A DNA stretch of 7,990 nucleotides from Muribaculaceae bacterium. GTDB taxonomy: Bacteria > Bacteroidota > Bacteroidia > Bacteroidales > Muribaculaceae. Where the stretch lies: assembly GCA_029056365.1 (NCBI GenBank), contig JAIDBM010000252.1:1-7990 (forward strand), read 5' to 3'. A model generated the notes under the pieces. It did not search any database, was not told the DNA's origin, and saw only the letters and a list, made by a program, of their open reading frames with translations. Positions within the stretch are counted from its first letter, which is position 1. Every line of letters starts with the position of its first letter. Of the stretch, positions 1 through 7,400 are shown piece after piece. A program made the position numbers and the translations under genes.

Positions 1-1
1 T

Positions 2-1096
2 GGCGTCAGGTGTCCGGCTCACAATCCTTCTATGCGGACCGTATGTAATGGCGCGGATTATTCTGAAGTATTATTACCGGATATTCCTTTCAGAAAGATT
101 ATGATTGTAGCGGGATTTCATAGTCCGGATGCCGAATATTCGAAGCTGCTGGAGGCTTTGTGGAAGGAATGTGGCATACCGGTATTATGTGAGGCGCAGT
201 CCAATGTTGTCGGCATCAGTGCTGCAGGTTCGTTGAAAACCATGCAGGATAATCCGGACATAGCACGCAGGGCAGAAGAATACTGTCCGGAGCTTGTAGT
301 GAGTGTGGGCGGCTCGGTGCTTTCAAAAGCATTGAAGAACTATATACGGAACAGCGATGGCATACGCGAACATTGGTACATAGGATATTCCGACCATGCA
401 ATTGACTGTTACGGACGTCTCTCACGCCGATTCAATATTGACTGTAAAGTTTTTCTTCGGGCTTTATACCGTAAGTTTATGCATCGTGACGATGTGGATT
501 ATGTGAATCTGTGGAATACTTTGTCGGGTACCGGAGAAACACATATCGCCGGCTTTATCAATCGGCTTCCGTGGTGTGGACTGAAGGCGGTCAGACTCAT
601 TACCGATGTCTGCGGCAGTAATGACACTTCGTTGCATGTAAGCAATGGCATGGCCGTACGCCATGTTCAGTTTTGCGATTTCCAGAAGTGGAAGAGTGTG
701 GAATGTAACCGTGGAGTAAGTGGAATCGACGGTTCCACGTCAACGGCCATAGGCGCTGCGCTTGCCGGTGGCCGCATATTGCTTGTCAGTGGTGATATGT
801 CGGCTCAGTACGACATTGGTGCGCTGGCTATCGATGCTGTTCCCGATAATTTCCGGATGATAGTGCTTGATAACGGCGGAGGCGGGATATTCAGGGTCAT
901 CGGGTCAACAGAAAATATAGATCCCACAATTCGTGAGCGGTATTATAGCGGCAATATCAATCTGCCGCTGGCCAATCTTGCGCGAGCATTCGGATATGGG
1001 TATTTCGAGGTCGATTCGGAAGAAAGTTTCAGAAAATCATGCCCGGATTTTTTGGCTTGTGACCGAAAAGCGATTATGAGGATTGTCGTAGACTGA
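2..1096 (+). CDS. menD: MenD, SEPHCHC synthase, 5' end outside window
   Basis: This is the C-terminal part of 2-succinyl-5-enolpyruvyl-6-hydroxy-3-cyclohexene-1-carboxylate synthase. The enzyme joins 2-oxoglutarate (after decarboxylation on thiamine diphosphate) to isochorismate in cytoplasmic menaquinone synthesis. The frame is open to the window edge, so the ATG at 32 is an internal Met, not the start; the whole N-terminal pyrimidine-binding domain lies outside. Numbering from that Met, the middle domain covers about 20-160 (ending the E-x-x-SN stretch near 54-58). The diphosphate-binding domain follows with LHVSNGMAVR (201-210), NRGVSGIDGSTSTAIG (226-241), and a ThDP motif GDMS (254-257) followed by DNGGGGIFR (280-288). 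These are characteristic MenD signatures. The protein ends at IVVD, which seems a little short compared with MenD proteins that run on for some further residues; this is from memory and uncertain. It converges on the C45-type gene with a 7-bp gap. Menaquinone is the respiratory quinone of Bacteroidales, so a functional gene is expected. Confidence 0.93.
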   Translation, partial: GVRCPAHNPSMRTVCNGADYSEVLLPDIPFRKIMIVAGFHSPDAEYSKLLEALWKECGIPVLCEAQSNVVGISAAGSLKTMQDNPDIARRAEEYCPELVVSVGGSVLSKALKNYIRNSDGIREHWYIGYSDHAIDCYGRLSRRFNIDCKVFLRALYRKFMHRDDVDYVNLWNTLSGTGETHIAGFINRLPWCGLKAVRLITDVCGSNDTSLHVSNGMAVRHVQFCDFQKWKSVECNRGVSGIDGSTSTAIGAALAGGRILLVSGDMSAQYDIGALAIDAVPDNFRMIVLDNGGGGIFRVIGSTENIDPTIRERYYSGNINLPLANLARAFGYGYFEVDSEESFRKSCPDFLACDRKAIMRIVVD

Positions 1097-1103
1097 CATG
1101 GGT

Positions 1104-2180
1104 TTATTCTTTCTTGAAATTATTGTAAGTTTCCAACGATTTTAAACGACATTGTCCGGCGCATTTACGCACGAAATCCATATCGATATAGTGTTTTCCG
1201 TTTCCTCTTTTCAACGGGAATGCTTTGTTCTTGCGTTCAAGAGCCTCCGTGCAATCTTTACTTTTGAATCCGGGCAAAAGCGGACGTAATCCCTCCGGTA
1301 CAGAGTCAACAGTAACAGGCTGGACAATTGCACAAGGCGGGTATCCTATAGCGGTCCACATTACTGGATTGTTTGGCTGTCCGGAAGGGTTTGCACCTTC
1401 AATTACAATAGACGCGGTGGAAGTGTATCTGGGAATGAAATCCTGGTCCACAATCCATCGGCATGAGTCGGCTGCCACATCCCGGTCCATAACGGAATGA
1501 TAAAAACTGCGGCTTGCAGTTTCTGTGAAATCCTGAGGCAACAAGGTGCCGTTGCTTATCTGGTTTTCAAGAATATGAACGGCATTGTCGTATCTGATAT
1601 ATCCGTAACCTCCGTCTTTTTCGCCGCTGAATGAAAAATTGGTGCGAACCAGACACCCGTCGGGAGAGTCATCGGCATTGAATCGTACGCAAGTGTAATC
1701 GGAAACCTCAAAATACGCAGCTCCTCCTGCGGCATCGATTACACCGAAATTTGCCTGTACTCCTCGCGGCAGCTGCAATTCATCCAGTAGTGTCTGAAAA
1801 TCATCGACCGTCGAGCAGCGTTTCAATGCGCTGGCCATTACAGCGCCTTCGCGGTCTTTATATTTTGCGGTATCAGGCTGTATGTTGTATGAGGCGGTAT
1901 TCATGATGGCGAATCCGCAGGAATTCATTCCAATCCACGCATCCGACAGGGTTGAGTCTCCGGCGTTGTATAGCGCCACATAAGCGAATGTTGAGTCGGT
2001 GGCCGACGACCGCTCGACAAAGTTTTCGGCACAAGATGTGTCGCGATGCTTCCATAGCATCGGACAACCGTTTTTAGACGCCCGTGAAGATACAACCATC
2101 GATGTACAGGCATCCGTGACCATGGCTGTTGTCTGCAGCATGATCGCGGATGCCAGTATGAGTTTGAAGTGTTGTCGCAT
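1104..2180 (-). CDS. Secreted C45/AAT-type Ntn hydrolase or acyltransferase
   Basis: This 358-residue protein resembles the acyl-CoA:6-aminopenicillanate acyltransferase / carcinine hydrolase group (peptidase family C45), N-terminal-nucleophile enzymes that cleave or form amide bonds. Residues 1-24 form a signal peptide: basic start (MRQHFK), hydrophobic core, and a T-D-A site directly before Cys25. Cleavage there would expose Cys25 as the N-terminal nucleophile, so export and activation would be the same event. Other conserved-looking pieces are WKHRDTS (43-49), GMNSCGFAIMNTASYN (84-99), FGVIDAAGGAAYFEV (145-159) and RTNFSFSGE (179-187), which resembles the R-x-N-H-F region of the family. 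The ATG at 2178-2180 is preceded by an A-rich stretch with no Shine-Dalgarno, normal for Bacteroidetes. It lies 20 bp downstream of the DUF4954 gene and is probably cotranscribed with it. The substrate is unknown; bile-salt or N-acyl amino-acid amides are possible but not shown by sequence. Confidence 0.8.
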   Translation of the reverse strand: MRQHFKLILASAIMLQTTAMVTDACTSMVVSSRASKNGCPMLWKHRDTSCAENFVERSSATDSTFAYVALYNAGDSTLSDAWIGMNSCGFAIMNTASYNIQPDTAKYKDREGAVMASALKRCSTVDDFQTLLDELQLPRGVQANFGVIDAAGGAAYFEVSDYTCVRFNADDSPDGCLVRTNFSFSGEKDGGYGYIRYDNAVHILENQISNGTLLPQDFTETASRSFYHSVMDRDVAADSCRWIVDQDFIPRYTSTASIVIEGANPSGQPNNPVMWTAIGYPPCAIVQPVTVDSVPEGLRPLLPGFKSKDCTEALERKNKAFPLKRGNGKHYIDMDFVRKCAGQCRLKSLETYNNFKKE

Positions 2181-2200
2181 TTTTGTTGTTTAAGCGGATC

Positions 2201-4183
2201 TTAGAGCAGATGCTGTATCCGGGCCATCAGTTCATTGCCCAGAGCAGTTTTCTTGTCAATATGGTCAAGAACCATTTTGACAAAATCATCAGACTGGAAT
2301 TCTCCTCTTACTTGTTCAAAATCAGCATCGCAGCATTCTTCGGTGCCATCGGCTCCAAAGCCGATGCGTGACACGGCTGAGAATTCTTTGCGGGCATCAT
2401 CATAGAGCATTTTGTCGAGACGTACCACACTTGTCTGCCATCTTTTGATAATATCGGCAACATCTGTTGCTGTGAGTTCATTGCAGCTTTTGCCATACCA
2501 CTGTGCGAAGTGTTCTTCGACCCATGTCCATTCCATGTCGTAGTAGTCGTCGGACAGCTGCCTTATGCGTTTTTCGACTTCATCGAGCGACCCGCAACGT
2601 CCGGAAGCTATGTCGCTGCTGAGGCGCTCTATCTCGCAATGGGGTGCAATCATTCCGGCAAGGTCAATCCATTCGCCACGTCCGGCTTCGATGGTAGGCC
2701 GCAGTAGTCTGCGAATATCGGCATTGCTTTCGAAATGGGTGTCTTTGAGTCGGTGTATCAGTGAATTACCCATAAATTTGTCGAGAGCCATACCGTAGTA
2801 TTCCTTGCCTTTCCGCAGTGCCCGCGATTCGATTGTCATCGACCGGTATGAATATTGGTCGGCTGTAACACCGAGAGTTTCCTCTATGGTGTTTAGCAAC
2901 TTGATGCCGTTGAGCATTTTTGAGGCTGTGTACGGACTGAGCAGATTGAAGTTGATGCAGTCAAGGCGGTCGGCATCGCGGCGTTTGTCGCGTTTCGGCC
3001 ATTTTCTGGCATCGCGTATTGTTCCGACACTTTTAATGTTTACTCCCGGTACAAGGAAGCTGCGTCCACGGTTTTCAATCAGATAAGAGAAGGGAAGGGC
3101 GGAGGTGTCGGGATGGTTTACATGGCGGCCCATTACCAGGGAGAATGCTCCGATACGTGCCGGCCACAATATATAGGAGTCGCTGGTGGTTTTTGAACCG
3201 CGTTCTACAACACCTTGATGTATCGGACCGAGTTTATACATGTGATTGCTCTGATTCGAACCGGAACCGGCGTTCAGGAATGAAAACATTCCTGCAATCA
3301 GGAGGCTTGATTTGTGCATCGTAACGGTATAGGGGCCTGCGAAAATCGCAGCAGCCTCTCCGTTTTCGCATGCGCAATTGGCGAAGAAGAGCGAATCGTG
3401 AGCCGAGAAGAGGTGGGTAAGATGACACGCCTGGCCGACAAATGAGTTCACAAGTACAACCGATTCGGCGACATGTGCTCCGGATGAAAGAATAAAATGC
3501 TCAGCCATTACATTGGCTCCTACATATACCGGATCTTGTTCCGAAGCAGCTATTGTTCCGTCGGTAAGACTGGCGGCTCCGTCTATTGTAGCGTAGTCTC
3601 CGACATTTACATCTGTTATGGTTCCTGAGTTTACAATGTGTACGTTGCGCCCGATAATACCACGGCTGCTGCGAACTTTGTCTGCCTCATCGAGAATCAT
3701 GCGTCTCAGAGCAGAAACCATGTCGGGTTTGTGGCGGTACATGGCTATGAGCCATGCAATCTGGGCTGAAAGGCGTGGGTATATCGGAACTTCACGGCCT
3801 CCGGTTTCATTCAGAACCGAGACTTCTGTAGATATGCCGAATGAGGAGTCTCCGGTTGCGACAATACGGTTTACATTTTCAATAAACGCCTTTTCGCCGA
3901 TATTATAGTTGGCGATGTAGTTGCCGATGTTATGTATGTAAACGTTGTCGGCGACAGTAACGTTGTGAAGTGCGGCGTTTGATATCGATGCGTTTGCCTT
4001 GAATCCGCCCGGGAGTTCAAAAACATGGTCTGAAGCTCCGAGATATATTTTGCCGGAGAAGCGTACATTGTGATATCTTTCAGCATTGAATCTGTCGGTT
4101 GCCGAGATATTGTTCCAGTCGTCGGCTGTGCATCCGTTTGATTTGAGGATGCTTGTTTCTTCTTGAGTGAGTGAACGGTACAT
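2201..4183 (-). CDS. DUF4954 family protein, beta-helix-like, unknown function
   Basis: This 660-residue protein matches my memory of the DUF4954 family, long conserved proteins of Bacteroidetes and some spirochaetes without an established function. I chose the ATG at 4181-4183 (MYRSLTQEE); a TTG three codons upstream would add only three residues. No signal peptide or membrane segment is seen, so it should be cytoplasmic. Residues about 40-110 and 175-260 contain short repeating turns with small and beta-branched residues (for example VTVADNVYIHNIGNYI, IIGRNVHIVNSGTITDVNVG), which suggest a left-handed parallel beta-helix like that of hexapeptide acyltransferases and nucleotidyltransferase tails. 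The most conserved-looking core is residues 312-400: NHMYKLGPIHQG, RGSKTTSDSYILWPARIG, FSYLIENRGRS, VPGVN, and RDARKWPKRDKR. The C-terminal third (about 420-660) is helical, rich in charged residues. It probably heads an operon with the downstream secreted hydrolase (20-bp gap). A sugar or nucleotide-sugar role is only a guess from the fold. Confidence 0.8.
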   Translation of the reverse strand: MYRSLTQEETSILKSNGCTADDWNNISATDRFNAERYHNVRFSGKIYLGASDHVFELPGGFKANASISNAALHNVTVADNVYIHNIGNYIANYNIGEKAFIENVNRIVATGDSSFGISTEVSVLNETGGREVPIYPRLSAQIAWLIAMYRHKPDMVSALRRMILDEADKVRSSRGIIGRNVHIVNSGTITDVNVGDYATIDGAASLTDGTIAASEQDPVYVGANVMAEHFILSSGAHVAESVVLVNSFVGQACHLTHLFSAHDSLFFANCACENGEAAAIFAGPYTVTMHKSSLLIAGMFSFLNAGSGSNQSNHMYKLGPIHQGVVERGSKTTSDSYILWPARIGAFSLVMGRHVNHPDTSALPFSYLIENRGRSFLVPGVNIKSVGTIRDARKWPKRDKRRDADRLDCINFNLLSPYTASKMLNGIKLLNTIEETLGVTADQYSYRSMTIESRALRKGKEYYGMALDKFMGNSLIHRLKDTHFESNADIRRLLRPTIEAGRGEWIDLAGMIAPHCEIERLSSDIASGRCGSLDEVEKRIRQLSDDYYDMEWTWVEEHFAQWYGKSCNELTATDVADIIKRWQTSVVRLDKMLYDDARKEFSAVSRIGFGADGTEECCDADFEQVRGEFQSDDFVKMVLDHIDKKTALGNELMARIQHLL

Positions 4184-4231
4184 CAGTGACAATTAATAAA
4201 TTAAATATTGGAGATTGAAGTAATGTGAATT

Positions 4232-4269
4232 TTCCATGGCATCCGCTTTCACAACCGGATGCCATGGAA
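4232..4269. repeat. Strong inverted repeat, 14-bp perfect stem
   Basis: Arms 4232-4245 (TTCCATGGCATCCG) and 4256-4269 are exact reverse complements around a 10-base loop. The element lies between the DUF1015 stop (4292) and the DUF4954 ATG (4183), in the only sizeable gap between the two - strand gene groups. A transcript from the upstream operon would form a stable hairpin here, so it most likely helps end or process that message. On the - strand, however, the stem is followed by AAAATTCAC rather than a T run, so it is not a textbook intrinsic terminator. It could also be a leader hairpin for the DUF4954 message, 48 bp before its start codon. The arm carries an internal CCATGG palindrome. 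Confidence 0.75.
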
Positions 4270-4280
4270 TGTGTATGTTT

Positions 4281-4292
4281 AGAGCCGGCTCT
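4281..4292. repeat. 12-bp perfect palindrome after the DUF1015 stop
   Basis: AGAGCCGGCTCT is identical to its reverse complement. Its last base is also the last base of the DUF1015 stop codon (TAA on the - strand). It has no spacer, so as RNA it could only form a short stem around a CCGG loop. It may be part of the same transcript-end region as the larger inverted repeat 11 bp away, or a protein-binding site. The function is unknown. Confidence 0.5.
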
Positions 4293-5536
4293 TAATCAAG
4301 CTTGTGTATAACCAGACCCGAACGTAGTTTCGGCTCGAACCAAGTGGTTTTGGGAGGCATTATATTGCCTGTGTCGGCGATACGTATCAGCTGATCCATC
4401 GACACCGGGTAAAGAGCAAGAGCGGCTGCCATTTCTCCTGAATCGACACGACGGCTGAGTTCTTCCAGGCCGCGTATGCCGCCAACGAAATCAACGCGTT
4501 TATCAGAACGGAGATCATGAATGCCGAGGAGATCGCGGAGAATGAGATCAGACGATATTGTCACATCAAGAACCCCGATCGGGTCATTGTCGTCGTATGT
4601 TCCTTCGCGGGCAGTGAGTGAATACCACCGTCCTTCAAGGTACAGCGAGAAGTTGTGAAGCTTTTCCGGACGATATGGAACGGTTCCCATATCTTTGACT
4701 TCGAAGTTCTTCATCAGGTGTTCGATGAACTCTTCCGGCGACAGGCCGTTGAGGTCTTTTACCAAACGGTTGTAGTCGATAATTTTAAGGTGCGATGCGG
4801 GAAATGCCACAGCGAGGAAGTAATTATATTCCTCGTCGCCACGGTGATTGGGATTGTTCTGCGCTTTTTCTGCTCCTACCAGTGCTGCTGCTGCGGTACG
4901 GTGGTGTCCGTCGGCGATATACAGATATGGTATTTTTTCGAATTCGGCAGTAATTGAAGCAATCATTTCGGGGTCGCTTATAACCCAGAAGGTATGTCCG
5001 AATCCGTCTGGCGCCACGAAGTCATATTCCGGCTCTGTTGCAGCTACCTGTCGGATTATTTCTTCAAGCAGAGCATTGTCGGGAAATGCAAAGAATACCG
5101 GTTCCACATTCGCGTTGTTGATGCGCACGTGTTTCATGCGGTCTTCTTCTTTATCGCGCCGGGTAAGTTCATGTTTTTTGATGTTTTCGTTGAGGTAATC
5201 CTCGACAGCGGCGGCGATGACTATTCCGTACTGGGTACGTCCGTCCATGGTCTGGGCATAGAGGTAGTAGTGCTCCGCATCGTCCTGAACAAGCCATCCG
5301 TTGTTCTGGAAGGCGTTGAAATTCTCTACGGCGCGGTCGTACACCTTGGGGTCGTGCTCATCGGTATCCGCAGAAAAATCGATTTCCGGCTTTATAATAT
5401 GATAAAGCGATTTCGGATTACCTTCTGCTTCCTTGCGTGCTTCTTCAGAGTTGAGCACATCATAGGGGCGTGAGGCCACTTCGGTGACCATTTCACGCGG
5501 CGGACGGAGTCCTTTGAATGGTTTTACTTTAGCCAT
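4292..5536 (-). CDS. DUF1015 family protein
   Basis: This 414-residue protein has the full-length layout of the DUF1015 family (COG4198 type), whose biochemical role is not settled. The start is a clear ATG (MAKVKPFKGLRPP), and the PFKGLRP opening with the following SRPYDVL (22-28) is typical. Other family hallmarks are KHELTRRDKEEDR (121-133), the central YIADGHHRTAAA (206-217), and the C-terminal MPPKTTWFEPKLRSGLVIHKL block (393-413). No signal peptide or membrane segment is visible, so it should be cytoplasmic. The D-G-H-H-R motif resembles the one in ParB/sulfiredoxin-fold proteins, a group that includes free-serine kinases; a link to serine or phosphoserine chemistry is therefore inference. 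In many Bacteroidetes I recall this family beside serC and serA, which would fit, but here it follows purA after 31 bp and is probably in the same operon. Confidence 0.85.
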   Translation of the reverse strand: MAKVKPFKGLRPPREMVTEVASRPYDVLNSEEARKEAEGNPKSLYHIIKPEIDFSADTDEHDPKVYDRAVENFNAFQNNGWLVQDDAEHYYLYAQTMDGRTQYGIVIAAAVEDYLNENIKKHELTRRDKEEDRMKHVRINNANVEPVFFAFPDNALLEEIIRQVAATEPEYDFVAPDGFGHTFWVISDPEMIASITAEFEKIPYLYIADGHHRTAAAALVGAEKAQNNPNHRGDEEYNYFLAVAFPASHLKIIDYNRLVKDLNGLSPEEFIEHLMKNFEVKDMGTVPYRPEKLHNFSLYLEGRWYSLTAREGTYDDNDPIGVLDVTISSDLILRDLLGIHDLRSDKRVDFVGGIRGLEELSRRVDSGEMAAALALYPVSMDQLIRIADTGNIMPPKTTWFEPKLRSGLVIHKLD

Positions 5537-5567
5537 GATAGTTTTTGGGTATAGATAAAAAGGTATG

Positions 5568-6869
5568 TTATTTAAGGAGTGCGGTATCCCGCACGATAGT
5601 TTGTTTCCGGTCAGGGCCTATTGATACTATGGCTATAGGCACATTGAGTTCCTGTTCAAGGAATTCGATATAGGCTTTGAAGTTTTCGGGGAATTCCTCG
5701 GTGCTGCGCATCTGAGTCATCGGGCAGTTCCATCCTGGCAGTTCTTTGTACACAGGAGTGATATTGTCGCCTTCGATGGTGTAGGGGAAATCGCGGGTCT
5801 GTTCGCCATTGATTTCGTAGGCCACACATGCCTTGATGGTGTCGAATCCGTCCAGAACATCCGATTTCATCATAATCAGCTTTGTGACACCGTTAAGCAT
5901 AATCGCATAACGGAGCGCCACAAGGTCAATCCATCCGCAGCGGCGTTCCCGGCCGGTAACTGCTCCGTATTCATGACCGAGGTCACGGATGAGTTTTCCG
6001 GTTTCGTCGAATAGTTCGGTAGGGAAGGGACCGCTGCCTACCCGTGTGCAGTAGGCTTTGAATATGCCGAATACATCGCCTATTCTGTTAGGGGCAACAC
6101 CAAGACCGGTGCATGCGCCTGCGCAGATGGTGTTGCTCGATGTCACAAACGGATACGAACCGAAGTCGATGTCCAGCATCGTGCCTTGTGCACCTTCGCA
6201 GAGAACTGTTTTTCCAGCATTGAGCTGTTTGTTTATGAAGTGTTCGCTGTCGACAATATCGTAGGTATGCAGGTATTTCACTGCATCGAACCAGGCTTTC
6301 TCATTTTCAGCCAGTGCATCGCGGTCGATTTCGGCACCGAGAGCCTCAAGCATTCCTATGTGTCGGTCGCGTGCCTGGATATAACGGTTCTCAAGGTCAA
6401 GCAGAGTGTCGCCAAGACGGAATCCGTTACGTGAAATCTTATCGGTGTATGTGGGTCCGATACCTTTGCCGGTTGTGCCTATTTTCGCACCTCCTTTTGC
6501 TTTTTCGTTAGCAGCGTCGAGCAGTCGGTGGGTGGGGAGTATAAGATGTGTCTTTTTTGAAAGGTGAAGTTTTTTCCGGATATCTACTCCGGAAGCTTCG
6601 AGTGCTTCTGCTTCCTGCCGGAACAACACCGGATCAAGCACCACACCGTTGCCTATGATGTTCATGCTGCCGCTCTGGAAAACGCCGGAAGGGATGGAGC
6701 GCAGTACATATTTCTTGCCATCGAATTCAAGTGTATGACCGGCATTGGGGCCGCCTTGGAAGCGGGCCACTATATCGTAGCGGGGTGTAAGAACGTCTAC
6801 AACTTTTCCTTTGCCTTCATCGCCCCACTGGAGACCGAGCAGTACATCTACTTTGGTTGGATTTTTCAC
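5568..6869 (-). CDS. purA: Adenylosuccinate synthetase
   Basis: PurA uses GTP to join IMP and aspartate into adenylosuccinate, the first committed step from IMP to AMP, in the cytoplasm. The 433-residue length is normal. Visible motifs: GLQWGDEGKGK (12-22) with the catalytic Asp17, NAGHT (42-46) with the catalytic His45, IGTTGKGIGPTYTDK (130-144), EGAQGTMLDIDFGSYPFVTSS (225-245), TGRERRCGW (305-313), the guanine-recognising MKSD (334-337) and SIGPDR (416-421). No key residue is missing. The start must be GTG at 6867-6869: the frame has a TAG five codons upstream, only K, I, E and L codons lie between, and the next Met falls well inside the fold. No Shine-Dalgarno is seen; the leader is A/T-rich. 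It starts 23 bp after the Fur-family gene and 31 bp before DUF1015, so all three are probably cotranscribed. Confidence 0.97.
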   Translation of the reverse strand: MKNPTKVDVLLGLQWGDEGKGKVVDVLTPRYDIVARFQGGPNAGHTLEFDGKKYVLRSIPSGVFQSGSMNIIGNGVVLDPVLFRQEAEALEASGVDIRKKLHLSKKTHLILPTHRLLDAANEKAKGGAKIGTTGKGIGPTYTDKISRNGFRLGDTLLDLENRYIQARDRHIGMLEALGAEIDRDALAENEKAWFDAVKYLHTYDIVDSEHFINKQLNAGKTVLCEGAQGTMLDIDFGSYPFVTSSNTICAGACTGLGVAPNRIGDVFGIFKAYCTRVGSGPFPTELFDETGKLIRDLGHEYGAVTGRERRCGWIDLVALRYAIMLNGVTKLIMMKSDVLDGFDTIKACVAYEINGEQTRDFPYTIEGDNITPVYKELPGWNCPMTQMRSTEEFPENFKAYIEFLEQELNVPIAIVSIGPDRKQTIVRDTALLK

Positions 6870-6892
6870 TTTAATTTCAAGCTATATGGTGA

Positions 6893-7363
6893 TTATTTTT
6901 TATTCGGTTTGTTCTTTTTACCCCGTCGGCAACGCGCACACAGACCATAGATTGTAAGTGTGTAGTAGGCAGGTGTGAATTTGCCAAAGCTACGGTTCTC
7001 AATCATGGCGGAAAGGTCGCTCAGACGGGTTTCTTTAATCTTGCCGCACTGGGTACATACCAGATGATGGTGGTTGGGCGTGCCCTGTACTTTTTCATAT
7101 CTGGTTTTGTCTGAGCCAAAGCGCAGACTACGCAGCAGACCACAGTCTACAAACAGTTGCAGTGTGTTGTAGATTGTTCCGGTCGATACATGAAAGCCTG
7201 CCTGTCGGAGCCGATTTGAGAATTCATCGATTGAGAAATGCCCTTCGGTGTTCATGACGCATTCAAGCAGGGCTTTGCGCTCCTGGGTACATCGCATACC
7301 CCGCTTGCGCAGATAGTCGGCAAGCGAGGCTTCGGCCAGTGTTATGTGCGACTGCGAATTCAT
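6893..7363 (-). CDS. Fur-family metal-dependent transcriptional regulator
   Basis: This 156-residue protein is a Fur-superfamily repressor. The winged-helix DNA-binding domain covers about 10-92, with LRKRGMRCTQERKALLECV (18-36) and the recognition region VSTGTIYNTLQLFVDCGLL (59-77). The dimerisation and metal domain follows, with HHHLVCTQCGK (98-108) and LCARC (141-145). The CxxC pairs at 103/106 and 142/145 should form the structural Cys4 zinc site. His42 (GHFSIDE), Glu90 (TRYE) and the histidine run fit the second metal site. Glu at 90, where PerR has Asp, leans towards Fur/Zur rather than the peroxide sensor PerR, but specificity cannot be set by eye. The tail is strongly basic. I chose the ATG at 7361-7363; the frame is open further up, but that part overlaps the promoter and repeats and does not resemble the family. 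It precedes purA by 23 bp. Confidence 0.9.
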   Translation of the reverse strand: MNSQSHITLAEASLADYLRKRGMRCTQERKALLECVMNTEGHFSIDEFSNRLRQAGFHVSTGTIYNTLQLFVDCGLLRSLRFGSDKTRYEKVQGTPNHHHLVCTQCGKIKETRLSDLSAMIENRSFGKFTPAYYTLTIYGLCARCRRGKKNKPNKK

Positions 7364-7369
7364 TTGCCA

Positions 7370-7400
7370 CAAAGTTAGCAAAAAATCGGTAACCCTCAAA
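7370..7400 (-). promoter_or_regulatory. Bacteroidetes-type promoter for the Fur-family gene
   Basis: On the - strand, TTTG (7397-7400) is followed after exactly 19 bp by TAACTTTG (7370-7377). This fits the Bacteroidetes sigma factor consensus of TTTG at -33 and TAnnTTTG at -7. The -7 box ends only 6 bp before the ATG, so the transcript would start at or very near the start codon and be leaderless or almost so. This promoter probably drives the fur-type gene, purA and DUF1015. Confidence 0.75.

Noticed and set aside
2100..2112. Lipobox at Cys25 of the hydrolase
   Set aside because: T-D-A-C lacks the usual Leu at -3 and has Asp at -2; Cys25 fits the Ntn nucleophile better.
4184..4192. TTG start three codons upstream for DUF4954
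   Set aside because: An ATG at 4181-4183 is the simpler start and nothing favours the TTG.
4994..5473. A + strand open frame of about 159 codons
   Set aside because: It lies antisense inside DUF1015, whose family motifs are unmistakable; low-complexity hydrophobic product without homology.
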